This document shows positions 1-11,800 of a stretch of 64,000 nucleotides of DNA, in pieces (positions within the stretch are counted from its first letter, which is position 1; each line of letters begins with the position of its first letter). Made by a program: the position numbers and the translations under genes. The notes below the pieces were generated by a model that made no database searches, was not told where the DNA came from, and worked only from the letters and a program-made list of their open reading frames with translations. Source of the stretch: Chimonanthus salicifolius (lineage: Eukaryota > Streptophyta > Magnoliopsida > Laurales > Calycanthaceae); NCBI GenBank assembly GCA_013350335.1, contig CM023540.1, positions 4,464,001-4,528,000 on the forward strand, in the 5' to 3' direction.

Positions 1-114
1 AGGGAGGGTTTGTCTAGTTGTCTCATTTTAGACCTATTAGGTTGATAGGATGCCTTTATAACCTTTTCCAAGGTTTTGGTAGGCAGCTTAAGGAAGGTGT
101 AAAAAGATAATATT

Positions 115-470
115 GGAGAGACTCAACGGGCATTTGTAGAGGATAGACAAATTTTGGATAGTGCTTTGGAAGCCAATGAGCTGATAAACATGAGGAGAAA
201 ACATAGGAGGCCAAGTGTGTTGTTCAAATCAATATGGAAAAAGCTTAACATTTTGTTGACTGGGGCTTTATGAGATGATTTTTGGTTATAGATGGAAGAA
301 GTGGATGAAAGCATGCATGAAAGGCTTGTCATATTCTTGTCAATGGGTCTCCAATTGAGCCGATTGAAGCTAACAGGGGTCTTAGGAAAAGAGATCCGTT
401 ATCGCCTTTGATTTTCAAATTAGTTGATGAAGGCCTTAGATGATTGGCGGATAAAGAGAGGAAACAAAGA
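115..470 (+). pseudogene. LINE-a reverse transcriptase fragment
   Basis: Translations in shifting frames give AFVEDRQILDSALEANE, then QINMEKA and VDWGF around the first catalytic region, then NGSPIEPIEANRGLRKRDPL, all typical of L1-clade plant RTs. The segment carrying the second catalytic box (usually YADD) is missing between about 470 and 545, so the domain is dead. Confidence 0.75.
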
Positions 471-555
471 GACTTCCGTTGGGGTGAGAGACCAAAAGAA
501 GAAGGTTCACTTAATGAAGTAGGTAGAGGTAACTAAACCTAAAACGGAAAGAGTT

Positions 556-1490
556 ATGGGCATTATATCTTTGGAAATCAAGAATCAGGCTTTGCTATGT
601 AGATGGAGTGGGAGGTTTAGTAAGGAGAGATCTTCTCTGTGGAGGAAAGTGTCGGTTGTTAAGTATGGTTCAGAGGATGAGGGGGGTTGGATGTTGAGTA
701 GTAAAGTTGAAAGGGAAGGATCTATAATGGTGAGAGCATGTTGGAGAATTGGTATGGGTCAAGGCAAGATTGGGTACATTTTTCGGAAGAATTTGGGAAT
801 ACTGGTTGGCAGAGTTCTAGCAGCGAGATACCAAGATGCAGGAGGATGGAAATTGGGGGAGAAGGTGGTTAGGTTTGGTTCACCGATTGTGAAAGCTTGG
901 TGGAATGTTGGCAGGGGAGATAGTCTTTTGGGGCGTATCTTTCAAGACAACCTTAGATTGATGGTGGGAAATGGGAATAGAACTCGATTCTGGTTGGATT
1001 TATGGTTGGGGGATAGGTGTCTGAAGGACGTTTTTCCTAGACTTTTCAGAATTGCGAGGGATAGACAAGCCTTAGTCAGAGATTGTTATAGACGGACGCA
1101 TCACACGATCTCTTGGCATCTTATCTTTAGCCGAAATTTGAGAGCTTTAGTACAAAAGAGTTGTGAGGATTTAATTCAAAGGCTGAATGATTTTCCCTTA
1201 GTAGTTGATGAAGAGGATGCTTTGCTTTGGGTGGGTGACTCCTTGGGTGTGCTCTCTGTGAAGGCGTTAGTCCACTTAACCCTTCATCAACACAACGAGG
1301 AGGAGCTTACTGCAGACCTGGCCTGGAAGGGCCTTGCCCCTCCTAGAGTACAAACTTTCGTGTGGTGTGTTCTAAAAGGCAAAGTATTGACAAGGGGCAG
1401 AACTTAATAGAAAAGGGTTACTTGGGGTGGATAACAACCTCCATTGCATATTTTGTAGCCATATGGAGGAGGATATAGATCACTAGTTTG
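556..1490 (+). pseudogene. LINE-a C-terminal RT/zf-RVT region
   Basis: An open stretch to 1407 encodes the post-RT region (LEIKNQALLCRW...), then TRFWLDLWLGDR and FPRLFRIARDR, and the zf-RVT start WKGLAPPRVQTFVW. A frameshift follows and the remainder reads LHCIFCSHMEEDIDH before a stop. The part from about 646 to 975 contains two related copies of one ~55-residue segment. Such regions lie between RT and RNase H in plant LINEs. Confidence 0.75.
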
Positions 1491-1806
1491 CTAATTGTCA
1501 TGTGGCTAGGAAGATGTGGGCAAGCCTTATATATATGGTGGGGGTATCATGGGTGTTGGATCGATCACGCGCAGGAATCATCCGATCATAGAACATTCGA
1601 CACTCTAATCTCAAGATAAAGGCGGTTTGGAATACTATGCCATCAGTTGTGCTTTGGATGGTGTGGAAGGAAAGGAACACTAGGATATTCGAACTAAAGG
1701 AGACAGAGGAGAATGATCTTATTCAAAAGGCTAAATGGAGGCTTTACTCTTGGTTTCTGTCGGGAACAAAATTCAATGGGTTCAAAGCAGTTGACTTCCT
1801 CTCTTC

Positions 1807-2289
1807 TTGGAACGGCTGCCTCAACAGGGGGGTAAAGAAACACAGAGTCAAAACTCCTTGGCAACCCCTTCAAGCAGGTACCTTAAATTCAATGTCGATG
1901 GGGCTGCCAGAGGAAAACCTGGCTCGGCCGGTACTGGTGGAGTGTTAGGTGATCGTAGTGGGATGACGTTGGTGGTTTTCTCTGAATCCACAGGAGAACG
2001 CAATTCTAACAAGGCAGAACTTCTTAGTATTAAGAAAACTTTGACCATTTGGTCCTCAATAGGAAGGGGTAAATTGATCATTGAAGGGGACTCCACAAAT
2101 GCAATAAAGTGGGCGGCAGGGTTAAAAAGACCTCCATGGAAATTAATCACAATTGTAAGAGAAATTAGAGCTTTATGCTCAGGAAGGGAGATCATTTTCG
2201 GGGCAGTCAGGAGGTATGCTAATGGTGTTGCTGACTTTTTTGCCAAAAATGGGGGGGACTCTAACACCATGGGCAAGTTTTATCTTTGA
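1807..2289 (+). pseudogene. LINE-a RNase H domain (RVT_3)
   Basis: Shows the four acidic positions of plant LINE RNase H: FNVDGAARGKPG, NKAELLSI, IEGDSTNAI and ANGVADFFAK. It is open to its own stop, but upstream frameshifts detach it from the RT, and the ATG near 1807 is incidental. Confidence 0.85.
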
Positions 2290-2485
2290 GGCTTCTTGGG
2301 GAGTTTGGGCTTTTTATTATGTTGGAGGGTATTTATTGTACTTCTGTACTCTACTCTTTGTATTTTGTTTTTTCTTTTTGGCTATCTTGGGGTTTATGTC
2401 TCTTAGACCCTTGGTTGGCTTCCTTTGTAATTTCTCTCATCATTAATTTATTTTTTTCTTGTTACCGCTCAAAAAAAAAAAAAAA

Positions 2486-3813
2486 GGGCATAGGACTCTC
2501 TTTTGGGATGATTTATGGGTGGGAGATAGAACTCTTAAATCAATGTTTCCTAGGCTTTACAGAATTGCTAGGAATAGGTCGGCCAAAGTAAGTGATTTCT
2601 ATACTCTAGTTGGAGGGGTAGTAAGATGGTTGATAGAGTTTCAGAGAAATTAAAGCTAGGACAAGATACTTTTAAGGATCCTTTGATCATATTGGAGGAT
2701 CTACCTATTTTTGTGGAAGAAAATGATGAATATGTTTGAACTAGGGATTCATCAGGTAATTTCTCAACCCAAGCTAGTGACATCTTAGCGCTCAAAAGTG
2801 ATTCAATAGGATACAATTCAAGTTCCTTAGCTTGGTTAGGCACAATACCTCCAAGAGTTCAAGCCTTTGTCTGGGTGGCATTATTTAGAGTTGGCGGGTG
2901 AATCATTTTGGGGGGGGGGGGGGGGGGGGGGGGGTGCGCTGGGGCTGGGCGTTGAGATGGAAGGTAGGTTGGAATTCTATTCCGGCCGTTAGTCTCTGGT
3001 CTTTATGGAAAAAGGAATCTAAGAATAGTTGAGAATAGATCATGTGAATCTCAAGAAGTTTTTGAACTGGCTAAATGGAGGTCGAGAGCATGGTTGTCGG
3101 TAGTAAAGGATCTAGAGATTTTCCTTGTTAGACTTCTATAAATCTTGGGAAAGATGTATAGGAAAAGATAATAAGGTCGAAAGGAGCTTGGTCGTTTGGT
3201 CTCGACCTCCTATAGGTGTCTTCAAATTTAATATGGATAGAGCAGCAAGGGGCAAACCGGACCCTAGTGGGATAGGCGGAGTGTTGCGCAATGGGGAAGG
3301 GTCTTCATTTTTATTCTTTATGGAGTTTGTTGGAGTTTTAGATTCCAAAAAGGTAGAACTTTTGGGGATTAGGAAGGTTTCTATACCTTTGGGACAAATT
3401 TCGACATGGGAAGCTTAATGTTGAAGAAGATTCGATAAATACAATTTAAGTGGACAACGGGAAAAAGAACCCACCTCCTTTTCTTTGAGCAGTAACAAAA
3501 GAAATTTCATTGTGTTATGTTCAGGAAGGGAGATTTCTTTCATGGCAATCAAGAGATATGCAAATGCAATCGCTGACATCCTCGCCAAAAAAGGGGTGGA
3601 ATCTAACACTAATGGCGTGTTTTATCTATGAGATATTTTGAGGAGACTGGGTTTTTGCATATGTTGGAGGACATTATTTGTACTTTTGCACTCTGCTCTT
3701 TTCTTTTTGGCTATCTTGGGGTTTATGTCTCTTAGACCCTTTGATGATATCCTTTGTATATATTTTTTATCATTAATATATTTTCTCTTTGTTACAGCAA
3801 AAAAAAAAAAAAA
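2486..3813 (+). mobile_element. 5'-truncated LINE of the same family (LINE-b)
   Basis: Begins directly at the poly-A of LINE-a with RTLFWDDLWVGDRTL / FPRLYRIARNR, the counterpart of LINE-a's TRFWLDLW segment, and ends in A14-15 (3799-3813) after the shared 3' UTR. A G25 tract (2910-2934) sits where sequence between zf-RVT and the WKERN linker has been lost. Confidence 0.8.
3180..3631 (+). pseudogene. LINE-b RNase H domain, broken
   Basis: Reads FKFNMDRAARGKPD-SGIGG (first Asp kept), KVELLGI, then frameshifts, then CSGREI and ANAIADILAKKG-like sequence in other frames. Homologous to the LINE-a domain, with multiple indels. Confidence 0.7.
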
Positions 3814-4143
3814 CAAAAGAAATTTCATTAAAAGAAAACCAAGTACAAAAACATAACAACATAGAAGAGAGGTATAAAACAGTTAATACCAGTTACCAAC
3901 GAAAAACAACTGAAAAGAAGAATGACATAAAACAAAGGAAAAATCCCCCCAAAAGATACAATACAAGGGCCCTAATCAAGTCTCGCCAAGCTCAGAGGAA
4001 GAAAATCCGGGAACTTGAGTTGTTGATCCCAAATTTAGCAAAAAAATCTACAACCCCATTTGTTGTGCGACTCACTTGGACGAAGGAGACGTCCAATCCC
4101 GAGGATAGACTCCTAATCTCCCCGCTATGATAATCAGCTTCCA
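3814..4143 (-). mobile_element. LINE 3' fragment, inverted, tail-to-tail with LINE-b
   Basis: Minus-strand translation gives SSGLDVSFVQVSRTTNGVVDFFAKFG, the C-terminal part of a LINE RNase H with its last Asp, then a 3' UTR rich in TTTCTTTTG. Its 3' end abuts the poly-A of LINE-b; its coding side is cut by a copia LTR at 4144. Confidence 0.7.
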
Positions 4144-4308
4144 TGTGTAAAATAACACATAGAAAATATGGTGTATCTTCCTTAATCAAGAAGAGACCAT
4201 ATGGTTATATTTATAGAGAAAACATAATACAAATAAGGAAGGTAAAATAAATACAAATAAGGGAAGCCCTAAGCTTAGTAAAGAAAATAATCTAAATATA
4301 TCTCAACA
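4144..4308 (-). repeat. Copia 3' LTR, 165 bp
   Basis: Minus strand: TGTTGAGATATATTTAG..., an internal TATAAATATAACC promoter-like stretch, and end ...TTATTTTACACA next to LINE coding sequence. Starts immediately after the purine tract. Confidence 0.6.
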
Positions 4309-5665
4309 CCCTCTCTCAAACTCAAGTGGGTCCTTGAGTTTGCACAAATTCAATTTGACGATCCAATGGTGATGCCATCTAATGGAGCGAAAGCAGATCA
4401 ACAAGAATCTCCAAAAACCAAACTTGATTGAAGCAGAAAACCCAAAACTGGAACCAGCAAACGTCCCGCAACAGTAGCATGGACAGAAATAAGTACTAGA
4501 GAAGGAACGGTGGATCCTCAATTCAGGAAACAGCAATGTTGCAACGCCACAGTACAGATGTACAGGTCTCCAAAAAAGGCAGGGACAAAGAGGGGTCCTG
4601 TCGATAGAAAATGTTCCGGTGACCGGATCTAATGCCGGAAAGTGTTGGCTGCAAAGGGAATAAACTCTAGTAGACATAAAAAATCTGTTACAGAAGTCTA
4701 CCGGAGAGAGAAACTGATCCGAAGAAGATGTCGAAGTTTGGCGAGGAACAACAACGTGGGCAAGAATAGTAAAACGGATAAAAACTTAAGTCTCCAAGAC
4801 CAAAGAATAGATCTCAGAGGGTACCACTGGCATTCAAACTCAAAATCGCGCTATATAGATGTGATGTAGGGCCAAAAACGATTGTACAATTGTGGGATTA
4901 TTGGTTCAAATCTGAAGAAAGATTACAGATATAAGGGAACAAACAAAGATGTCCCTATGAACTACCCACAAAATGCAGGGGGAAAAAAAGTCTCCAAAAT
5001 GAAAGACCAAAGGGCTGGAGAATCAGATATGGGAGGCAATGGTGGATCGTTTAGCAAATAAAAGGAAGATGAGGAGACAGATCTGAAGAAGAGTGGGGGC
5101 CAGCGGAGAGGCTAGGAAACAGAAATGGCGGATTCTGGGTAAGCAAGCGGACAACATAAAGGTAGAAAGGCTACAGCGTGCACAAGAAGGTGACAAGAGT
5201 TGTGCAGATCTGGTCAAGATACAGTGATCTGGCAGTAGTGCCAAATCAAGGAGTGCAGAGGGTCCAATACTGTCCTTGAGAATGTACAAAATCAGGGTTG
5301 CTTCTAAAGGAGAAGATGAAGTCTGCTGGGAGAGAGAGTGACTGAGCGGAGGAGCAGTCGGGTTGTTTGCAGACGGAAGTTTGATCCTCCAGAGCCTGGC
5401 CTCTTCTCTCAAGATGATGATGATGGGGAAGAGCAAGAGAATAACAACGCAGGTGACCAGATCTAAGAGGAGCCGCAGATCTAGGCGAGATCTGAATACT
5501 CAGAAGCAGTCTGGACATCAGTAGAGAGTAGAGCTGGGTGGCAAATCAAGGCAGGAGAGGGATCAATCTTGTATGGGCACAACAAGGACGACTGCACTGC
5601 AGGAGCACCCTGAAATGGTGCTCTCTGCAAGAGTACATGAAATGGTACTCATAACATGTGCCTCC
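4144..5665 (-). mobile_element. Deleted copia-type LTR element, one LTR visible
   Basis: A 3' LTR (4144-4308) is preceded on the minus strand by a purine tract (TTTGAGAGAGGG). The rest (4326-5665) is non-coding leader-like DNA studded with AGATCTG words, as in the 5' leader of the copia at 58375. A weak primer-site match (ACATGTTATGAGTACC) lies near 5645-5665. No gag-pol and no second LTR were recognised, so this is a deletion derivative or non-autonomous copy. Confidence 0.5.
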
Positions 5666-5766
5666 AATAGAATCATTCCACTTTTAACCTATAGTTCAAG
5701 CTGACAAAACAAAAGCATTCAGGAATAAACTGAAGTCAAGATTGGAGTATAGAAGCATCTACATAC

Positions 5767-5815
5767 CAAGACCAGCAAGAGGCTCATCTAATAGCAACAG
5801 TTCTGGAGTTTGCAC
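5767..5815 (-). CDS. ABCI11: ABCI11 exon 7 (Walker B)
   Basis: 49 nt: VQTPELLLLDEPLAGL plus one base of the next codon, flanked by a TTTTAG acceptor and a GTATGT donor. It holds Walker B with the catalytic Glu of LLDEP. The next exon, expected to begin DWKA, was not found in 1-5766. Confidence 0.9.
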
Positions 5816-8800
5816 CTAAAATGGTTTTAAGGATCACATTAGTGCCAAAATTAAGCAAGAATTCAAAAGACGCAATTACTTGTGGAGCAATATAAGATCC
5901 CTAAATTGAAAATATTCAAGAATCAATTAAAAAAGCATGCAAAGTTGGTTAAACTTTTCTGTTTCCACAAGAAGTTTGTATATGAAAAATAGATCGAAGT
6001 CATCAATATGATGCTCTACAATTAAGAGCCTATGCAAATAAAATCCCCTCACTAGGAAATCCATCCTCAAATTCTCGAACTAATGCGGACATTTATGGCC
6101 CAATTGGAAGACATGATGACCAATGGGAAGGCGAAATTGACAAATTGGCTCTATAATTTTATAAGACTTTTGATAGAGGCAAAAAAGGGCCAAAATAATC
6201 AAAATGGGCCACAAAATAAATCCAATAAGATTATATGGACCTAAGGACTCATTTATGGTGTTTGGGCATTCAAATACCTTGTCTTAAGGCCCATATATTG
6301 AGGAGAAAGAAAAGTTAGTTGTGAGGTTCCTTGCTAAGGAGGTGGTCAACAAGTCAAAGAAGGTGGAAAAACCTCAATTAAGGAAGCTTATAATAGTAAT
6401 TATTCTAAAAAGAGAACAAGGAGGTAGCACAAATCCTTGGCCAACCATAGGTGTTCTTTTTAGTTTTTTTTTCTTTTTAACTTTTTCAAGTACAATTTAA
6501 TATGGGGCAAGGATTTATGGATTTAAAGGAGGTGTCACATGGCATTCATCAAATTGCTAGCATGGTTGTAATTTTTTTCTAAAATTTCTCTATAAATTTA
6601 GGAGCCATGGTGACCATAGACATCAATGCAATGTTTCTTCTTTCCTTCGCTTTGTGCAAGTAAGTAACTAGTTTCTTGCTAGTTCTTTTGATTTCTAATA
6701 TAATTTTGCTTAAAATTAATTTTTTTAATTTGTATTTTTTTTTGCATGAAATTAAATTTTATTTCTTGCAAATTAATTCTAGATTCATTAGAATTTATAA
6801 TTTCATTGTGAATTTCTCATAGCAATGGGATTGTAGTGAGATTTGAGCCCTATTCCCTCTTCCCTTTCCACTGCCGTGAACACCTAAGCCCCATCCGTTG
6901 ACTGATGCTGCCCCCAAATCTCCCTCTAAGCCTTCCGTAAAACCCCTTACCATCTTTTACTGCTGCCACACACTTTTCACAGCCCCTTGATTTCCGCCTC
7001 TTGTTCTATCCTCCCACAATGTCAGATCTAGTCCCAGATCTGCCAAACAGATCCATCGCCACCCCTTTTTGGGTGACATAGCTTTCGCCCCAGCCAGATC
7101 TTCCAATCAACAGCCCACCTTTTGATGTCGTGACCCTCCCATCCATTGTAGTTGTCGCCTACCCTCTTTAAGCCCTACAGCTTTGCCGCAAGCTCTTTCC
7201 TCCCTCGTGTTGTCGCCTCATTCAACAGTCCCTACGTTCTTTCCTTCCTTTTTCCCTTCCATCTTATTAACTTAGAGAGTCCCATTTAAAACCATATGTG
7301 TATGCTATTTCATGTAAATTCACGTATGCTCATGTCACCCAAGGCCATTCCACCCTTTTTATTTAATCTTTCATGTAATTGTTTATATTAGATTCGTAGG
7401 ATATTTGCATGATTATGTGTGGTAATTTTATATTAATTAATTGCATATATTAATTGGTATTTAATTTCAACCCATATTAGATTTAGGGTGCATGACTTTC
7501 ATCCCTTTTAATCTTTAGGGAACCATATTTAGGCATTTAAGGTTACCCTATCCCTTCTCCTGTGTCAGAAATGAGACAATTTTTATTTTATTTTATACTA
7601 TCAACTTAAGATTCTTCTATTGGCAAAAGCTTTTGTACATGGATCATCGGTGCAAGACCTCGTACTATCAACCGATTGCAAAAACGAACTAGACCATACT
7701 TGGTCAAAATGAAATATAAACCATAAATGTTTCCTGGTTAAGAATTAATCCTTACTCTAATACCACCCAGTTACATCTAAGGGCAGGGCCAGAAAATAAA
7801 TAAAAGAAATGAGAGAATCATGTTTTACCAGTTGAATGGCCAGGGCAAGACGCCGCTTGAAGCCACCACTTAAAGAGTGTGGGTCCTGATCCAAGGAGAT
7901 TCCGTTCAAACCAACCTATAGAGATTGGACACAAAAAACAAGTGATGGCCGCAGAAACAAATAAGATGCATGAAACTTTTAAGGCTGATAATATTGATGA
8001 CTAAATCAATGAGAAGAAGCAAAATACAATGAGACATGTACTTCTAATACATATTATAGGATAAAAAGACAATAGATGCCTGGTACTGCACATCACGTTC
8101 CTCACCATACGGGATACCATCTGTATGGTGCACAAGGATATACATATATTCAAGCCAGTATATGATTACACTTTCAACCAGGATTGCAAATAAAATATCA
8201 ACTAATCAGATGCTTTTGACATAAATGGTGATAGATCAGGGAACACAAAATAACCTAGCCTATTAAATCAGCAGTTTCCTATTGTATGGTGGACACACCC
8301 TTGTGCCCAAGATTTCTAAAAATACTTGAGTGAATTCACATGCTTTCTGAAACTTTCTGTAACACTGTATGCATACCACTGGCAACAAACAAATTAACAC
8401 ACCAGAAATAAAAACTTAGTAATCAAAATAAAAGAAATGAGACTTTTAAAAATTAGAGGGTGAAGAACAGGAAGTATTCAAATGGCATGAATCTTTCCAA
8501 TAGCTCAAATACCGAATGAAAAGCCTTTTGAAGTCTAAAAGCAAGCTGTTCTTTCAACAATTGCGTTGCTTTCTGCCTTGGCCACCCAAATGTGACTTCC
8601 TCGAGAACATTATCTGCCAAAAAATACCTAACATGCAACATGTCATAGACAGTATAAAATTCACTGGTCAAAAGATAACAACTAACAACAACAGCAACAA
8701 CGAATATAAGTGAATAATCAAAACAGAAAAGTAACAAACTGCGGGCACTTAAACCAAACTACCAAGTTGCAGGTGCTACTAATGCCACAATTGAGATAAA

Positions 8801-11800
8801 CAAAGATGTACCATATAATTCTCAGCTAAAATCATGGGTGCCTTCCTTTATCTATTTTTTTCAAAAGTTGCAGTTCAAATAATTCTACCACATTGTAGGT
8901 ACATTTTGATTGGAGAGAGGTAGTAAGATGACTCCGTGGACAATTCTGACAACCAATTGACTGGGTCATAGCCAAGTGAAAATCAATTAGGTAAAAAGTG
9001 GTCAAATGTTTTCTCAACAAAGTTAAGATTTCTTTTTTTGAAAGGTCTCAACAAGGTTAAGATTTCAAGGGGGAAAAAAGAAGACTTTGCAGGGGATTCA
9101 ATTACCAAAGCGATGAACTAATTCTTTCTGCAAGCAAAATGACAATCTAACCCAATACAAACAGACCCTGAATCAACGTTGACTCGTAATGGGTGTATGT
9201 TCATTTGTTCCAAGCACTCCAAATGGTTGAAATTCATCTTTCAGTAATAAAGATTCATGATCCAAACTGGAAATGCTGGCAACATTGTAAAAACCTGTCT
9301 AGAAGAATAAAAATGTCATCTGACAATTGGCACTTCAAAAGAAAATATTTTAACTGCAAAAGAAATAACCACATGACAGGATTTTCAAGGGATGAGAGTT
9401 TTCTGCTCATCACCTATACATAAAGGATTCTAACCAGCTGTGAGTTCCATTTCAATTTCTGTTTTTATCTTCATAAAGAAAAGGAAAATTCAATCAATTT
9501 ATCAATCGAATAAAATCTTGAAATTAAAATGGTGACAAGAGAATTGCTAGTGGGCATCATCATTAAGTGAACAAAGTTGGTTAACTAAGTTTTGAATCAT
9601 CAATGAAGCTAATGAGAGTTTCTTTTTTGTTAAAAAAAAAAGGTAATTAAAAATTTATCAAAAGTGGCCTTGTTTGTGCATTCATATTAAGGTAAAAGGT
9701 GATGAAGGCTGATGGTCGAAATTGCAATACAACTCACTCTCTTCCACAAACCTTCAGCGAAATTAAATTAGTTCCAAATTCTACATTCAAGTTAAGGAAT
9801 TCAATAATAGAACCCCAAAGATACCAACTCTACAACGGATTTGTTTAAGAGAAACCCAAAGCTCGGATAGAAAAACCATTCTCAATTTGAAAATGAAAAA
9901 GAAAATGGCACAAATCTCACTAGAATAAGTCGCACCTTGCAAATTCACTAATGAAATTCAAAATTCAATTGAATTAAAATCAAATTATGGAATCCAATTT
10001 TAACTATGCAATGTTGGATGCAATAAAAAACAACACATGGATGAATTAAAATTAACTCAACATAAATTCAAATTAAAATTCAAAAGAAAGATAATTAGAC
10101 TCACACACTAGGAAAGACCCAAAGCAACCTTTGCTTAAATAAACTTCAATCGAATTTGGTGTGTCTTACAATGGCTGATTAAGCCTCTCTATATAGAGGT
10201 TCTTGGTTAGAAAATTGAGGGAAAAAATAATAAAATATTTACACCAATGGAACTGGCACCCAAGGTTAATCCACAATGGATTACACGCCCTTAATCCACA
10301 ATGGATTACACGCCCAAACCTTTCTCTAATTCCTATCTACTAAATTAAATCTATCCAATTAGATCTAGCCATGTGGCTTTATTACATCATCAATGGAAAG
10401 AAAAAGTACATCATAAATCCCAAACTATGCATGGGCGAATTTGCTAGGATGAGTTGCTTTGCACCAAATTCTTCTCCTCTCCAAGCAATTCTGTCCACAC
10501 AAACTTGTAACTTCCAAGTTAGTTGCTTGCTAAGACATAGCTCATGCTTAGGGCTGCAACTCGGGTCGGGCGAGTCGGGTTTCTTAAAACCCAACCCGAC
10601 CCAAGTTGATATATATAGAACCCGACCCGACCAGACCGAATTCTCAACCCGAACTCTAGAACCCGACCCGACCCAAATTCTGACCCGACCCGCATTCTGA
10701 ACCTATTTTAGCCTAATTTTAACCAGGTCGGGTCGGGTTAACTTGTAAAATCCTCAACCCGGCCCGACCCCAATTTCATGCGGGTTTTTATCTTCTTAAC
10801 CCGACCCGCCCTGCTGGCCCGAAAATCTCAACCCGACCCGCATGAATTCTAAGTTCAGGGTCATGCGAGTCGGGCCAAAACTCGACCCAAGTTGCAGCCC
10901 TACTCATTCTCCATGCGCCAAAGGTTTCCTCTTTGCTGAGATTCCTTCCACAAAATTCTAGAGATGAGATGACATGACATATGACATGGCAATGACATGG
11001 AATTTTCGTCACTTCAGCTTGCTCCATACATATTGGCCTTCAAATGTGGACTTTGAAGGGCCAAAACACGCTTCAACAAGCTCTAACCCATAGCATACTC
11101 ATATGGGCTAAGAATAAGGTGAATTTGGGACCATTAGAACCCTTGGAAGGTTCTCTCTTGCATGCACCAATCTTCTCATGGAATTGGAAAGAAAATTGTT
11201 CAATTTCATCCAACTTGTCTTCCTCATCTCCAATTGGATCCATTGGGACTTGGATGACCACATCATTTCCCCCTGATTAAGAAAAACTCAACCCCAAGTT
11301 CGCATGGTCTTCATGGGAGATAAAATGTTGAGGTTTCAACAACCGCCACATACGCCACTTCTTTGGTTGATTCACTAGAGATGGATTGAGAATAGCAACA
11401 CCATCTTGAAATAAAGTGTGTGATGTGATAAAAGTCTCACATCAGTTAATTTGAGAAACCAATGACTGCATATAACACTTAAGGCACCCTTCTCTCAATA
11501 GCTAGCTTTTGAGAGTGAGTTCCACCTCAAGAATGTTATCAAGTCATGATTTTCTAACAAAGTATCAAAGCAGGTTCTGTGTACAGCCATAGTCTCCAGT
11601 TGCACGTGTGAAGTTTCCACATGCAGTCATAGGGCGCAACTACACGTGAAGGCGGGTGTGAAGAGACAAAAGTCTAACATCGGTTAAGTTGAGAAACCAA
11701 TGACTCCATATTGTTGTAGGACCCAATAGACCGTGTGGGCCCCACTTTCTGGACAGAGTTGACCAGAATAATTCTAGTTTAGGAAAGCTGACCCAGAGTA

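Larger units (their letters stand above)
1..2485 (+). mobile_element. L1-type LINE remnant (LINE-a), 5' end outside or truncated
   Basis: Degenerate non-LTR retrotransposon read on the plus strand: reverse transcriptase motifs, a zinc-finger-RVT region (556-1490), a WKERN linker (about 1660-1750), an RNase H domain (1807-2289) and a 3' UTR ending GTTACCGCTC plus A15 (2471-2485). Frameshifts and stops break the ORF several times. The 3' UTR phrase GGGGTTTATGTCTCTTAGACCC recurs in LINE-b, so both belong to one family. It lies in ABCI11 intron 7, opposite to the gene. Confidence 0.85.

Noticed and set aside
2568..2843. Minus-strand ORF opposite LINE-b
   Set aside because: Shadow of LINE coding sequence on the other strand.
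3484..3512. AGCAGTAACAAAAGAAATTTCATT resembles an inverted LINE 3' tail inserted in LINE-b
   Set aside because: The same position aligns with RNase H coding sequence of LINE-a without a gap, so it is more simply diverged coding DNA.
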